Shown here: positions 1 to 8,211 of the stretch, piece after piece
Position numbering within the stretch: position 1 is the first letter of the stretch
Layout: each line of letters begins with the position of its first letter
Assembly (NCBI GenBank): GCA_005503215.1
Contig: SCNS01000004.1
Span: 1-64,000 of the forward strand
DNA: 64,000 bases
Direction: 5' to 3'
Source of the DNA: Sphingomonadaceae bacterium 3R27C6
GTDB taxonomy: Bacteria > Pseudomonadota > Alphaproteobacteria > Sphingomonadales > Sphingomonadaceae
Notes under the pieces: generated by a model
Database searches by the model: none
The model's input: the letters and a program-made list of their open reading frames with translations, nothing else
Told to the model about the DNA's origin: nothing
Program-made: the position numbers and the translations under genes

Positions 1-1
1 C

Positions 2-91
2 GAACCGATCGCTACCCCGCACCGGCTGACCGGCGAAGAACGGCAGGCGCTGGAAAGGCGCCGAACCGACCCGGGCCTCGACCCCAATTAG
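2..91 (+). CDS. C-terminal end of an unidentified protein (partial)
   Basis: An open frame enters from the left edge and stops at TAG 89-91; its last residues read ALERRRTDPGLDPN. It is too short to assign. It ends 6 bases before the palindrome half that forms the left junction of the integrated element. It is therefore the chromosomal gene that probably lay just upstream of bioF before insertion. Confidence 0.5.
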   Translation, partial: EPIATPHRLTGEERQALERRRTDPGLDPN

Positions 92-97
92 AAACAT

Positions 98-120
98 CGT
101 CATTCCCGCGAACCCGGGGC
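98..120. other. Left attachment junction (attL-like)
   Basis: Bases 98-110 (cgtcattcccgcg) are one arm of a 13-bp-arm palindrome. The other arm (29206-29218) lies 29 kb away. The central 'aa' is 111-112 here and 29204-29205 there. To the right of 112 the sequence becomes recombinase coding sequence. The recombinase stop codon (100-102) lies in the chromosomal arm. The exact crossover base inside the shared ccgcgaac is inferred. Confidence 0.7.
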
Positions 121-1731
121 CACCGATGTTATAACTCGGGCTTCGGAGTGCGGGTTATCGTTGGCGAAGTCCAATATCCCGATGAGCGAGCCGTGGAGTG
201 TGGCATGAACCTCGCCGCGCTTTGCGCCCGGATGCAGGACGATCTTGCCGACGAGCGATCGGATATCGCTTGAGGCATCAAGCCGGGTTTCGGGGTCTTT
301 GAGCGTGGCGGTGAGCGCCGCTACCTTGCGCTTGTAGATTTCGGCAATGCCGGGATGGACGTCGGGAACGTCGGCGGGCGCCTCGGCAAGGCGCGTGGTG
401 ATTTCAATCTTCTCCCGTTCGAGTTCGGCCATCCGCGCTTTCATAGTCGGCTGATACAGCCCATCCTCGATCGCCGCCATGATCCCGGCGATGGCGCGCT
501 CGACCGTCGCAAGCGCCCGCTTGTCGGCATCGACCTGAACACGCTGCTCGCGGTTCTCCCGGTTGATGTGGGCGGCATAGGCGGCAACGGCGGCATCGAT
601 CTTGTCAGCCGTGACCAGCCTGTCGCTAATACCCGCGAGCGCTCGGCGCTCCAACTCCTCGCGCCGGATTGTCCGGCCGTTGGGGCAGTTGCTGCTGCGA
701 TGATGACCGACGCAGCCATAGCGGTCATCGACGACGATGGCATAGGTGCTGCCGCAGACGCCGCACTCAAGGAGGCCCGAAAGCAGATAGGCGGGACGCC
801 GCGCATTCAGGAGCGCGCGGGCCCGCGCCGCCTCCCTGATCCCGGTATGGCGCTCGGCAAGCGCCGCCTGTTGGCGCTTGGCCGCTTGCCACATCTCGTC
901 GCTGACGATGCGAAGCTCGGGCACCTCGTTCCTGATCCATTCGGATTCGGGATTGAAGCGCGTGACCCGCTTGCCGCTGCCCGGATCGGTGACATAATGT
1001 TTGTGGTTCCAGACGCGGACGCCGACATAAAGCTCGTTGTTGATGATGCCGGTGCCGCGTCGCACGTCGCCGCGGATGCTGGTATCGCGCCACGCAAGCC
1101 CCTTCGGACCGGGGATGCCATCGGCGTTGAGGTCGCGCGCAATGCCGAGCGGGCTCTTGCCGTCCGCGAACTCGCGGAAGACGCGCTCGACGATCAATGC
1201 CTGCATCGGATCGATCTCGCGTTCGCCGCGTACCAGCTCGCCCTCGCTGGTGAGGCGGCGGACCATCCGGTAGCCATAGCCGACCGCACCGGCAGAGAAG
1301 CCCTTCTCGACCCGCCCACGCAGGCCGCGATGCGTCTTCTTCGCGAGGTCTTTCAGGAACAATGCGTTCATCGTCCCCTTGAGCCCGACATGCAGCTCGG
1401 AGATTTCACCTTCGGCGAGGGTGACGAGCGGCACCCTTGCAAACTGGAGATGCTTGTAGAAGGTCGCGATATCGGCCTGATCGCGCGATATGCGGTCGAG
1501 CGCTTCGGCCACGACGATATCGAACTTGCCCGCTTGTGCATCGGCAAGCAACTTCTGGACACCGGGACGCAGGATCATGCTCGATCCCGAGATCGCCGCG
1601 TCCTCGAAACTGCCGACAATCTGCCATCCCTCGCGTGCCGCGTGCTCGCGGCAGATGCGCTGCTGGTCGGCGATGGATGCCGGGTTTTGCTGGTCGGAGG
1701 AATAGCGGGCGTAGAGCGCGGCGCGGATCAT
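100..1731 (-). CDS. Large serine recombinase (site-specific integrase)
   Basis: This 543-aa large serine recombinase is the likely integrase of the element. The N-terminal resolvase domain begins ALYARYSSDQQNP, with the nucleophilic serine expected in the RYSSD motif. It is followed by a pfam07508-type recombinase domain and a zinc beta-ribbon (CGVCGS ... about 25 residues ... C). A C-terminal coiled region comes last. The start at 1731 (MIRAALYARYSS) was preferred because the upstream 39 residues of the longer frame are not recombinase-like. Its last residues PGSRE and stop are read partly from the flanking chromosomal palindrome. The displaced natural tail appears to lie at 29160-29205, so this is a post-integration version of the gene. 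An AlpA-type gene and a small gene lie just upstream on the same strand. Confidence 0.93.
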   Translation of the reverse strand: MIRAALYARYSSDQQNPASIADQQRICREHAAREGWQIVGSFEDAAISGSSMILRPGVQKLLADAQAGKFDIVVAEALDRISRDQADIATFYKHLQFARVPLVTLAEGEISELHVGLKGTMNALFLKDLAKKTHRGLRGRVEKGFSAGAVGYGYRMVRRLTSEGELVRGEREIDPMQALIVERVFREFADGKSPLGIARDLNADGIPGPKGLAWRDTSIRGDVRRGTGIINNELYVGVRVWNHKHYVTDPGSGKRVTRFNPESEWIRNEVPELRIVSDEMWQAAKRQQAALAERHTGIREAARARALLNARRPAYLLSGLLECGVCGSTYAIVVDDRYGCVGHHRSSNCPNGRTIRREELERRALAGISDRLVTADKIDAAVAAYAAHINRENREQRVQVDADKRALATVERAIAGIMAAIEDGLYQPTMKARMAELEREKIEITTRLAEAPADVPDVHPGIAEIYKRKVAALTATLKDPETRLDASSDIRSLVGKIVLHPGAKRGEVHATLHGSLIGILDFANDNPHSEARVITSVAPGSRE

Positions 1732-1807
1732 GGCGTCTCCCTTTCGAGTGGCGGGCAGCAGGCCTCCCCAACCGGATAAGACAGTGTCGCGCCCAGAGAC
1801 CCTAGCG

Positions 1808-2014
1808 TCAATGCTTTGGCGGGTTTGGCTTTTTCCCGTCCGGCTCATTGTCGTTCGCCGCTTTGCGCGCGCGAATATGCTCGCGGGCGATATGCCGTCC
1901 GACCGCTTCGGCGATCCGCGTCAGCGCCACCTCGACTTGAGCGGCGGGCAGAACGGGCGCATTGTCATTGGCGGGAGCGATATTCCCTTTGGGCAGCGGG
2001 TCATCCTCGTGCAT
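1808..2014 (-). CDS. Small hypothetical protein between AlpA-like regulator and recombinase
   Basis: This 68-aa polar protein lies between the AlpA-like gene and the recombinase, and its start (2014) overlaps the end of the AlpA-like gene by 14 bases. It carries two PANDN/AANDN-type stretches and a basic helix (VGRHIAREHIRARK). No domain is recognised. The start at MHEDDP was chosen because it gives the tight overlap expected in an operon; a longer in-frame start exists at 2107. The context suggests a recombination accessory role, but that is inference only. Confidence 0.6.
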   Translation of the reverse strand: MHEDDPLPKGNIAPANDNAPVLPAAQVEVALTRIAEAVGRHIAREHIRARKAANDNEPDGKKPNPPKH

Positions 2015-2231
2015 CGCCGCGCTCCACGTCGTTATCGTTGTCCGGGCGATAGGCGGCGGGGTTGGAAACCCAGCGATCGATCGCCGATTCATGCCAGCCT
2101 GCACCATGAATGCCGATCTTCAATTGCGGCGGGAAACTGCCTTCGGCCATCTTGCGATAGATGGTCGAGCGCGACAGGCCCGTGCGGTCGAGGACGGTCT
2201 TCAGACGAATGATACGTTCGGGAGAGGGCAT
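2001..2231 (-). CDS. AlpA-family transcriptional regulator / excisionase-like protein
   Basis: This 76-aa single-domain DNA-binding protein is of the AlpA (phage CP4-57 regulator) type. A MerR-like helix-turn-helix reads RLKTVLDRTGLSRSTIYRKMAEGSFP, followed by the wing segment W-HESAIDRWV that is typical of the family. AlpA proteins activate excision of integrated elements or act as recombination directionality factors. Its position directly upstream of the recombinase, in the same direction and with an overlapping intermediate gene, supports the same role here. Which role it plays (activator or directionality factor) cannot be decided from sequence. Confidence 0.88.
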   Translation of the reverse strand: MPSPERIIRLKTVLDRTGLSRSTIYRKMAEGSFPPQLKIGIHGAGWHESAIDRWVSNPAAYRPDNDNDVERGDARG

Positions 2232-2971
2232 GGGGGATTATCTCCGACAGGCGGTGGTTGACGATGCCCCCTGCGAGTAAATCTTGGGCGTGGCCTCTTG
2301 CGGCGCAAGCGCCTTTTCGCCGCATTCCAGCACCATCGCACCATAGAGTGCAAAAACAGGCGCTGGCGAACAATGGCGCTCAATCGGCGGCTCCAGGCGC
2401 CAATAAGCGACGATAGGAAAGCTCCGAAAAGAACCGGATCGGGTTCTGGCGAAATCGCGGGGTCCGCGATCATGTCGCGATGTCCATTTGCATATCGCCG
2501 CATACCTCCTGTTCGGTGGTCTGCCCGCTGTGTGCGACTCTGGAGCACCCCGCCTGACGGGGCAATGGGTGAGGCATTTCAGTGCCGATCATGCCCATTA
2601 TGATGTCGAGGTGAAGTACTTGGCGTCCCGCCTGCGGCGGTCGCGCTCTATGTCGCTGCGCTCCACCGAGCCGCCGCTACGCGCCGTCTCGTCGGCTGAC
2701 GCCGTGACGATCGCTGACGCGAAGGGGCCGGAGCCAGGCTCCGGCCCGAAGGTCATCGCGCGTGCCGCGCGATGGCGGTGGCCTCCGGCCGTGCGGTGGG
2801 AGCGTCGCTCTCCTCTGAGCCCCGCCCGGCAGAGCGCAACCCCTGCGGGGTTCTCCACTCTGTTCCGACCCTTCGGGTGCGCCCTGCCTTGGTGGCGGGC
2901 CTCTCCGGTCGCTCTCGCCGCTCCCCCCGCTCAGCCGGGGCTGCGGTGGTTTTGGAGCTAGGAGAGAAATC
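2232..2971. other. 740-base non-coding stretch with strong palindromes
   Basis: No convincing gene is seen on either strand. The right part (2620-2960) is very GC-rich and repetitive in structure. It includes an almost loopless hairpin at 2727-2749 (gggccggagcc, one base, ggctccggccc) and shorter ones such as cccctgcgggg near 2849-2859. The stretch separates the divergent recombinase operon from the ParB-like gene, so it should hold both promoters. A structured leader for the ParB-like mRNA is possible. Confidence 0.4.
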
Positions 2972-4726
2972 ATGGATTTCCAGCATATCGAACTGTCGCG
3001 GCTTGTCGTGTCGTCCGCCAACATGCGCGGAATCACGAAGAAGCCGGACCTCACGAACATCCTGCCGTCGGTGCGGGCGCGCGGCATCCTCGTACCGCTG
3101 ATCGTCCGACCGAGCGAAGCGGAAGGCACCTATGAGATCGTTGCAGGCAAGCGGCGCTATCACGCGGCGCTGACCGTGGCCGAGGAACAGGACGGCATCG
3201 ACCCGCTGCCCTGCGCGGTGATCGAAGCCGGGGACGATGCGGCGGCCTTGGAAGCCTCGCTGATCGAGAATATCGCCCGCCTCGACCCCGATGAGGTGAA
3301 CCGCTGCGAATCCTTCACGCGGCTTGTCCGTGAAGGGCGGAGCGTCGAGGATATCGGGCTCACCTTCGGGCTGACCGGCTTGCAGGTGAAGCGGACCCTC
3401 GCCATCGGCAATCTGCTCCCCCGCATCCGCAATATGTATCGCGCTGAGAAAATCGATGCGGTGACGATGCGGCACCTGACTCTCGCCAACAAGGCGCAGC
3501 AGCGCGAATGGCTGGCGCTGGTCGATTGTCCCGAGAAACACGCGCCGACCGGAAGCCAACTCAAATCATGGCTGTTCGGCGGCAGCGTGATCGCCACCAA
3601 GGTCGCGATGTTCGACGTCGCAGACTATACGGGCGAGATCGTCTCCGACCTGTTCGGCGAGGACAGCTATTTTGCCGATAGCGAAGCCTTCTGGACCACG
3701 CAGATGGCCGAGGTCGAGAAGCAGGCGGACTTTTATCGCGATAGCGGCTGGACCGACGTCATCATCATGGCGCGCGGGGCCTATTTCGATAGCTGGGACT
3801 ATGAACGCTGCCCGAAGAAGAAGGGCGGCAAGATATTCGTGACCATCAGCCATCGCGGCGAGGTCGCCTTCCATGAGGGCTATATCACCACCAAGGAAGC
3901 GCGGCAGCGCGCCAAGGGGGCAGCGGGAGCCGATACACCTAAGCCGGTTCGCCCGGAGGTCAGCGCGGCGCTCGGCAGCTATGTCGATCTTCACCGCCAT
4001 GCCGCTGTCCGGGCATCCCTGCTGTCCGACACCGGCGTTGCCCTTCGCATGATGGTTGCTCATGCCATTGTCGGATCGCCGCTGTGGCGGGTCGATGTCG
4101 AGAAGCAGCGCGCGGTGAGCGATGCGATCACCGAGAGCGTCGAGGTGTCGGCAAGCGAAGCCGCGTTCGATACGAAGCGCCGCGAGGTGCTGGCCCTGCT
4201 CGGGTTCGATCCCGAAGCGCCGACTGTCACCGGCGGCTATGATGGCGATCATGGTGTTGCGGGCTTGTTCGCCCGCTTGGCGGCGCTGTCCGACGAGGCG
4301 GTGATGCGCATCCTTCCCGTCGTGATGGGCGAGACGCTGGCGGTCGGCAGCGCCGAAGTCGATTATCTCGGCGAGTTGATCGGCACCGACATGCGGACTT
4401 GCTGGCAGGATGATGCCGTGCTGCCCGAGTTGATCCGCGACAAGCAATTGCTGGGCGCGGTCGTTGCCGAGGTCGCGGGCGCGGACGTGGCGGAGGCCAA
4501 TGCCGGGGCCACTACCAAGGTGCAACGCGGCATCCTCGTCGATTGTCTCAGCGGCAGCAATGGCCGGGCGCAGGTGAACGGCTGGCTTCCCAAATGGTTC
4601 GCCTTTCCGCCCTCGGGCTACACGGCTCGCGGCGGCATTGGCTGTGTCGAGCGGAGCGAGCGCATTGCGCCGCTGCTCGCCCCGGCACAGGTCGAGGACG
4701 AACCGGAAATGCGCGAAGCCGCTTGA
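2972..4726 (+). CDS. ParB/RepB/Spo0J-family partition-like protein
   Basis: This 584-aa protein has an N-terminal ParB-type (sulfiredoxin-fold) domain. It includes VRARGILVPLIVRP, the box GKRRYHAAL (about residues 59-67) and the ENIARLDPDEVNRCESF segment. A helix-turn-helix follows around 115-145 (SVEDIGLTFGLTGLQVKRTLAIG). The C-terminal 400 residues are unassigned and far exceed chromosomal ParB (about 300 aa). No ParA is adjacent. Such long ParB-like proteins are common on plasmids and integrative elements, where they may stabilise the circular form or regulate transcription. The start follows a GGAG-type ribosome site (gctaggagagaaatc) 8 bases upstream. Tandem terminators lie directly after the stop. 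Confidence 0.9.
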   Translation: MDFQHIELSRLVVSSANMRGITKKPDLTNILPSVRARGILVPLIVRPSEAEGTYEIVAGKRRYHAALTVAEEQDGIDPLPCAVIEAGDDAAALEASLIENIARLDPDEVNRCESFTRLVREGRSVEDIGLTFGLTGLQVKRTLAIGNLLPRIRNMYRAEKIDAVTMRHLTLANKAQQREWLALVDCPEKHAPTGSQLKSWLFGGSVIATKVAMFDVADYTGEIVSDLFGEDSYFADSEAFWTTQMAEVEKQADFYRDSGWTDVIIMARGAYFDSWDYERCPKKKGGKIFVTISHRGEVAFHEGYITTKEARQRAKGAAGADTPKPVRPEVSAALGSYVDLHRHAAVRASLLSDTGVALRMMVAHAIVGSPLWRVDVEKQRAVSDAITESVEVSASEAAFDTKRREVLALLGFDPEAPTVTGGYDGDHGVAGLFARLAALSDEAVMRILPVVMGETLAVGSAEVDYLGELIGTDMRTCWQDDAVLPELIRDKQLLGAVVAEVAGADVAEANAGATTKVQRGILVDCLSGSNGRAQVNGWLPKWFAFPPSGYTARGGIGCVERSERIAPLLAPAQVEDEPEMREAA

Positions 4727-4744
4727 TGATCGTCGGGAAGCAAT

Positions 4745-4810
4745 TGGGGGGAACGGTATCGCCCGTTTCCCCCAATTTTTCGCCCGGCGCACAGCGCCGG
4801 GCATTCTTTT
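4745..4810 (+). terminator. Tandem intrinsic terminators after the ParB-like gene
   Basis: The first hairpin pairs gggggaacgg with ccgtttccccc (about 4746-4773) and is followed by aattttt. The second is a 9-bp stem, gcccggcgc/gcgccgggc (4782-4790 and 4794-4802), followed by attctttt. Both fit Rho-independent termination on the plus strand. The oppositely oriented gene ends at 4840, so they also insulate convergent transcription. Confidence 0.75.
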
Positions 4811-4839
4811 CGCGAAACAGGCAAGGGCCTGGACGCCGC

Positions 4840-5391
4840 TTATCCGTATTGCAGTAGTGGAAAGCGCAAGAGCCATTTTTTGCTGGCGACACGACCATCG
4901 AAAATGTGCCGCTTCGCACCGGTGAATGATGACGTCGGCACGAGGCGGGGCGCGAACAAATCATCCAACCCGAACGGTGCATTGATTTCCAGCCACCCAT
5001 CGGAAACGAGCCGCACCGCTACGGCCGTGGCCGTTTCCGGCCAGAACCGCATGGCCTCCATCACCGAGGCATAAGGCCTGTCGCCGTTGCGGAGGTGCAT
5101 CCGCGCCTGATTCTTTACCGACCAATCGAAATCCGGCTGCTGTTGGCGGAGCCGGATTTCGATTTCCCGGTCATGTCTCTCCTCCACGCGGTGGCGGTCG
5201 AACCAGACGACATCGACATCGCCCGCGGGCAAGTCGGCCGCCCGGCCATGCAGATAATCCCAGACCGCATCGCGGACGAAGCCGGCCCCAATCCATCCAT
5301 CAGGCAGCGACAGTTCCTCCACCGCTTTGAGCGCGGCCATTCGACGATGGTCATTTTCGAGAATGCTGGAGAGATGGTCGCCGAAACCCAT
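4840..5391 (-). CDS. Nucleotidyltransferase-family protein (COG3575 / DUF925 type)
   Basis: This 183-aa protein resembles the COG3575 nucleotidyltransferase-like family. It contains the G(A)GFVRDAVWDYLHG segment (about residues 35-48) and the PAGDVDVVWFD acidic motif (about 56-66), which stand for the GS and DxD elements of the polymerase-beta fold. The C-terminal part contains the family's NDGDRPYASVMEAMRFWPETATAVAVRL region. The substrate is unknown. It faces the MNT-HEPN gene on the opposite strand with 112 bases between starts, so the two probably share a divergent promoter region. It is one of three nucleotidyltransferase-fold proteins within 3 kb of the element. Confidence 0.8.
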   Translation of the reverse strand: MGFGDHLSSILENDHRRMAALKAVEELSLPDGWIGAGFVRDAVWDYLHGRAADLPAGDVDVVWFDRHRVEERHDREIEIRLRQQQPDFDWSVKNQARMHLRNGDRPYASVMEAMRFWPETATAVAVRLVSDGWLEINAPFGLDDLFAPRLVPTSSFTGAKRHIFDGRVASKKWLLRFPLLQYG

Positions 5392-5503
5392 TGCCCCGCT
5401 ATAGCATTTGCCCGTCCAGACGGTGGAATTTATCGGGACCGAGCAAAGCCGGTTCCGATTGGCCTTGCCAAGTGGCGGGCATTGCCCGAAGATTCCGGCA
5501 CCT

Positions 5504-6424
5504 ATGCGAACCGACGTTGATCATCTTCCTGCCGCCAAGCAGCGCGAGCTTGAGCGCATCGTCGAGATATTGTTCGACGAGTTCGGGCAGGCGACCGAAA
5601 ACGCGACCGGGCGCCGCAAGGGCGCCCGCATCCTCAAGATCATCCTGTTCGGCTCACATGCGCGCGGCGACTGGGTCGATGCCCCGCTGTCGGTGAACCA
5701 GTATAAATCCGACTACGACATTCTCGTCATCGTCAGCCAGAAGGAATTGACCGACCGTGCCGCCTATTGGGCGAAGGCCGAGGAACGGCTGATCCGTGCC
5801 TATACGATCGAGAAGACGCTTCGCACGCCGGTCAATTTTATCGTCCACTCGCTCCACGAGGTGAACGACGGACTCGCGCATGGGCGCGTCTTTTTCATGG
5901 AAGTCGCGAAGGATGGGATCGCGCTCTACGAAGCCGACGATCGTGAACTCCGGGCGCCCCGGCCGAAGACGCCAGACGAAGCCTTGGTGGCCGCGAGGGA
6001 ATATTTTGAAGATGGGATGGCGGGCGCGATGTCGCGCCAAAAGCTTGCGAAGTATGCCCTCGACGAAGGACTACTGAAAGACGCCGCGTTTGATTTTCAT
6101 CAGACAACCGAGCGGCTTTATTCCTGCCTGCTGCTCACCCTGACCTATTACACGCCATATAACCATAATATCGCCTTCCTGCGCTCGCTAGCCGAAGGTC
6201 TCGACCGACGCCTTTACGGCATCTGGCCCGAGACCAATCGCCGCGAGCGGGCGATGTTCCAGAAGCTGAAAGAGGCCTACACCAAGGCCCGGTATTCGAA
6301 GCATTATAAGATCAGCGAAGAGGAACTGACCTGGCTCGGCGAGCGCGTTGAAGAACTCGGTCGCGTCGTCCATCAGGTCTGCACCGACAAGATCGCCGAA
6401 CTCGAAAAGGCTGCTCGCAGATAG
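5504..6424 (+). CDS. Nucleotidyltransferase-HEPN fusion protein
   Basis: This 306-aa protein has an N-terminal minimal nucleotidyltransferase domain. Its GSHARGDW motif (about residues 51-58) and SDYDILVIV motif (about 70-78) carry the canonical GS and DxD metal-binding residues. A C-terminal HEPN-type helical domain (about 160-300) includes ARYSKHYKISEEEL near the end. MNT-HEPN pairs are known as toxin-antitoxin modules in which MNT AMPylates HEPN; here the two are fused. I see no clear RxxxxxH ribonuclease motif in the HEPN part. The start at 5504 (MRTDVDHL) is preferred over an upstream in-frame ATG at 5408 because the added 32 residues are not domain-like. A paralogue lacking HEPN lies at 7250. 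Confidence 0.85.
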   Translation: MRTDVDHLPAAKQRELERIVEILFDEFGQATENATGRRKGARILKIILFGSHARGDWVDAPLSVNQYKSDYDILVIVSQKELTDRAAYWAKAEERLIRAYTIEKTLRTPVNFIVHSLHEVNDGLAHGRVFFMEVAKDGIALYEADDRELRAPRPKTPDEALVAAREYFEDGMAGAMSRQKLAKYALDEGLLKDAAFDFHQTTERLYSCLLLTLTYYTPYNHNIAFLRSLAEGLDRRLYGIWPETNRRERAMFQKLKEAYTKARYSKHYKISEEELTWLGERVEELGRVVHQVCTDKIAELEKAARR

Positions 6425-6460
6425 CTGTCATTCCGCACGAGGAGCCTGCGAGAACCCAGG

Positions 6461-6904
6461 CTAGCCTACTAGCTTCATCCACTCCTCAGGTGATTCCGGT
6501 TGTTCATCCAACTGGCGGGCGCCATCCGGGATTTGCACCCAAGGCTGCTTACTGCGGACCCAAAGATGGGCGACAGGTATCACCTCACGGCTCCTGTCGA
6601 GCGTGCCGCAACGCAGCGAGCCGAAACCCGGGCGGGTACTATTCTCGGCAAAAATGCGCCCTTTGCAACGCTTGCATCCCCAGATGGATGACTTGGCTCC
6701 GCTCGGCTGCAAATAGGTGCCCTCATCGAGTTCGCCCTCGATCAGCAGGTCCTGTTTGGCGAAGAACATGTGCTCGCTGAATGCGCTGCCGGTTCGAGAC
6801 TGGCAATCCTTGCAGTGACACGCATATGGCTTGAAGCGGAAGCCTTCCTTCAATGTGTAGCGGACGGCACCACAAACGCACCCGCCACTGAGTTCGCCCA
6901 TCAT
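6461..6904 (-). CDS. GFA-family (glutathione-dependent formaldehyde-activating-like) protein
   Basis: This 147-aa protein is a single GFA domain with the expected zinc-binding cysteines: GGCVCGAVRY (residues 8-17), CHCKDCQSRTG (about 29-39) and CKRCKGRIF (about 77-85). The family coordinates zinc in a beta fold. One member was proposed to speed S-hydroxymethylglutathione formation, but most have no proven reaction. It is convergent with the MNT-HEPN gene, with 36 bases between stops, and appears monocistronic. The length is normal for the family. The assignment to family is firm; the function is not known. Confidence 0.9.
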   Translation of the reverse strand: MMGELSGGCVCGAVRYTLKEGFRFKPYACHCKDCQSRTGSAFSEHMFFAKQDLLIEGELDEGTYLQPSGAKSSIWGCKRCKGRIFAENSTRPGFGSLRCGTLDRSREVIPVAHLWVRSKQPWVQIPDGARQLDEQPESPEEWMKLVG

Positions 6905-7249
6905 TTCAGTGCCTCCCCGTAGACCAACTCAGCGCAGGATAAAGAAGGTGCCTGCGGATTGCTATCCGTCGACTCCGAATTCGCCGATCGTCGTCCAACT
7001 TGCCGAGACTCCGCGATTCTGGCATGATCCTGCCCACGGGATGGAATGACTGGCGGCCATCCTCGGGATAATCCTGCCAGGCATCATGTAGGTTCGGCCA
7101 CCACGGTCGGGCAGTTGCTGTAAGCCGCTGACACGGCACCAGACAGCGGACACCGCTTGCACATCCGCGTGATCACGCGCGGACCGCTGGTGTGCGAGCT
7201 GCAAATGAATACCCCGAAAGCGAACGACGTTTACGCGCGCGAAGTCGTG

Positions 7250-7699
7250 ATGGCGCGCGTCGGCCATCTGATCCGCCGCAAGCAACAGGAGGTCGAGCGC
7301 ATCGCGCGCATCCTGCGCGCCTGCTTCGATCCCGATCAGGTGCAGGCACCTGGGCGCGGCCAGATCAGACGCATCATCCTGATCGGCCCCTACGCGCGGA
7401 AGAATTGGTATGAAGACGACGATACGATCAATTTTTCCGATTACGAATTCTGGATCGTCGTCAATCATCCGCTGTTCAAGGAACCGGAATGCTGGGCACG
7501 CGCCCGCGATGTCATCGACAGCGAGCTTGGCAACCGCTGCGCCGTCGGTCTTGAATTCTACTCCAAAGCCGACATCCGCGTCGCCAAGGCCGAGCGCGAC
7601 ACCTTCATCCTCGACCGGATCGAGGCGGGCATCACCCTCTATCGCGCTTCGCGCGATGCCCCGCTCAATGACCGCGAGCGCAAGGGGGCGCGGCCATGA
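7250..7699 (+). CDS. Degenerate nucleotidyltransferase paralogue, coupled to sigma-factor genes
   Basis: The 149-aa product aligns along its length with the nucleotidyltransferase half of the MNT-HEPN protein at 5504. KQQEVERIARIL matches KQRELERIVEIL, and RRIILIGPYARKNW matches LKIILFGSHARGDW. SDYEFWIVV matches SDYDILVIV. The catalytic GS has become GP and the second metal aspartate of DxD has become Glu, so normal nucleotidyl transfer is doubtful. The HEPN domain is absent. The start at 7250 aligns with the paralogue's start; in-frame ATGs at 7205 and 7157 are alternatives. The gene overlaps the following sigma-factor gene in an ATGA arrangement, suggesting translational coupling. Confidence 0.75.
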   Translation: MARVGHLIRRKQQEVERIARILRACFDPDQVQAPGRGQIRRIILIGPYARKNWYEDDDTINFSDYEFWIVVNHPLFKEPECWARARDVIDSELGNRCAVGLEFYSKADIRVAKAERDTFILDRIEAGITLYRASRDAPLNDRERKGARP

Positions 7700-8211
7700 G
7701 CGCGCGCCGGGAAATCGCGACATTCGAGGATGTCTATCGCGCCGAATATCCGCGCCTGCTGCGCAGGCTGAGGCGGCGGATCGGGCCGGACGAAGCGCGC
7801 GACTTCGCGCAGGAGGCCTTCGCCCGGCTCCATCACAGCGGCAAGCTGCCGGTGCTGGACCAGCCGGGCGCCTACCTCAACCGGATTGCGCGCAATATGC
7901 TGATCGATCGAAGGCGCCGGCAGCAGCGGACGGGCGCGATCTTCTATCCGCTGGACGAAGGGAGAGATGCGCCGACTCGTTCCGAACAGGAATGGCGGAT
8001 CGAAGAAAGGGATTTGCAGCGCTTCTACCGGCGCACCGTGCGCTCGATGCCGCCCAAGACCCGCCGCGTGTTCGTGATGCACCGGATTCACCGTCTGACC
8101 TATAAGGAGATCGCTGCCGAGCTTGGCGTCTGTGTCGAGACCGTCGAATATCATATGATGCGTGCGCTCAGGCTCTGCCGCGCCGCAGTCGCGGCAGAGG
8201 TGGCGCCATGA
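7696..8211 (+). CDS. ECF-type (FecI-like) RNA polymerase sigma factor
   Basis: This 171-aa protein has sigma region 2 (FEDVYRAEYPRLLRRL ... ARDFAQEAFARL ... AYLNRIARNMLIDRRRR, about residues 10-75). Region 4 follows (MPPKTRRVFVMHRIHRLTYKEIAAELGVCVETVEYHMMRAL, about 117-160). The order and size are those of FecI-group ECF sigma factors. No FecR-type anti-sigma gene or TonB receptor follows, which is unusual for this group. The gene is coupled by ATGA overlaps to the upstream nucleotidyltransferase paralogue and the downstream double-HTH protein, so the three form one translational unit. Confidence 0.9.
   Translation: MSARREIATFEDVYRAEYPRLLRRLRRRIGPDEARDFAQEAFARLHHSGKLPVLDQPGAYLNRIARNMLIDRRRRQQRTGAIFYPLDEGRDAPTRSEQEWRIEERDLQRFYRRTVRSMPPKTRRVFVMHRIHRLTYKEIAAELGVCVETVEYHMMRALRLCRAAVAAEVAP

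Noticed and set aside
1..97. tRNA gene as attachment site of the element
   Set aside because: No tRNA-like sequence is visible at either junction; the shared feature is a REP-like palindrome.
355..1779. Long plus-strand open frame (474 codons) opposite the recombinase
   Set aside because: It is the antisense shadow of a well-supported recombinase in GC-rich DNA; no domain or ribosome site is visible.
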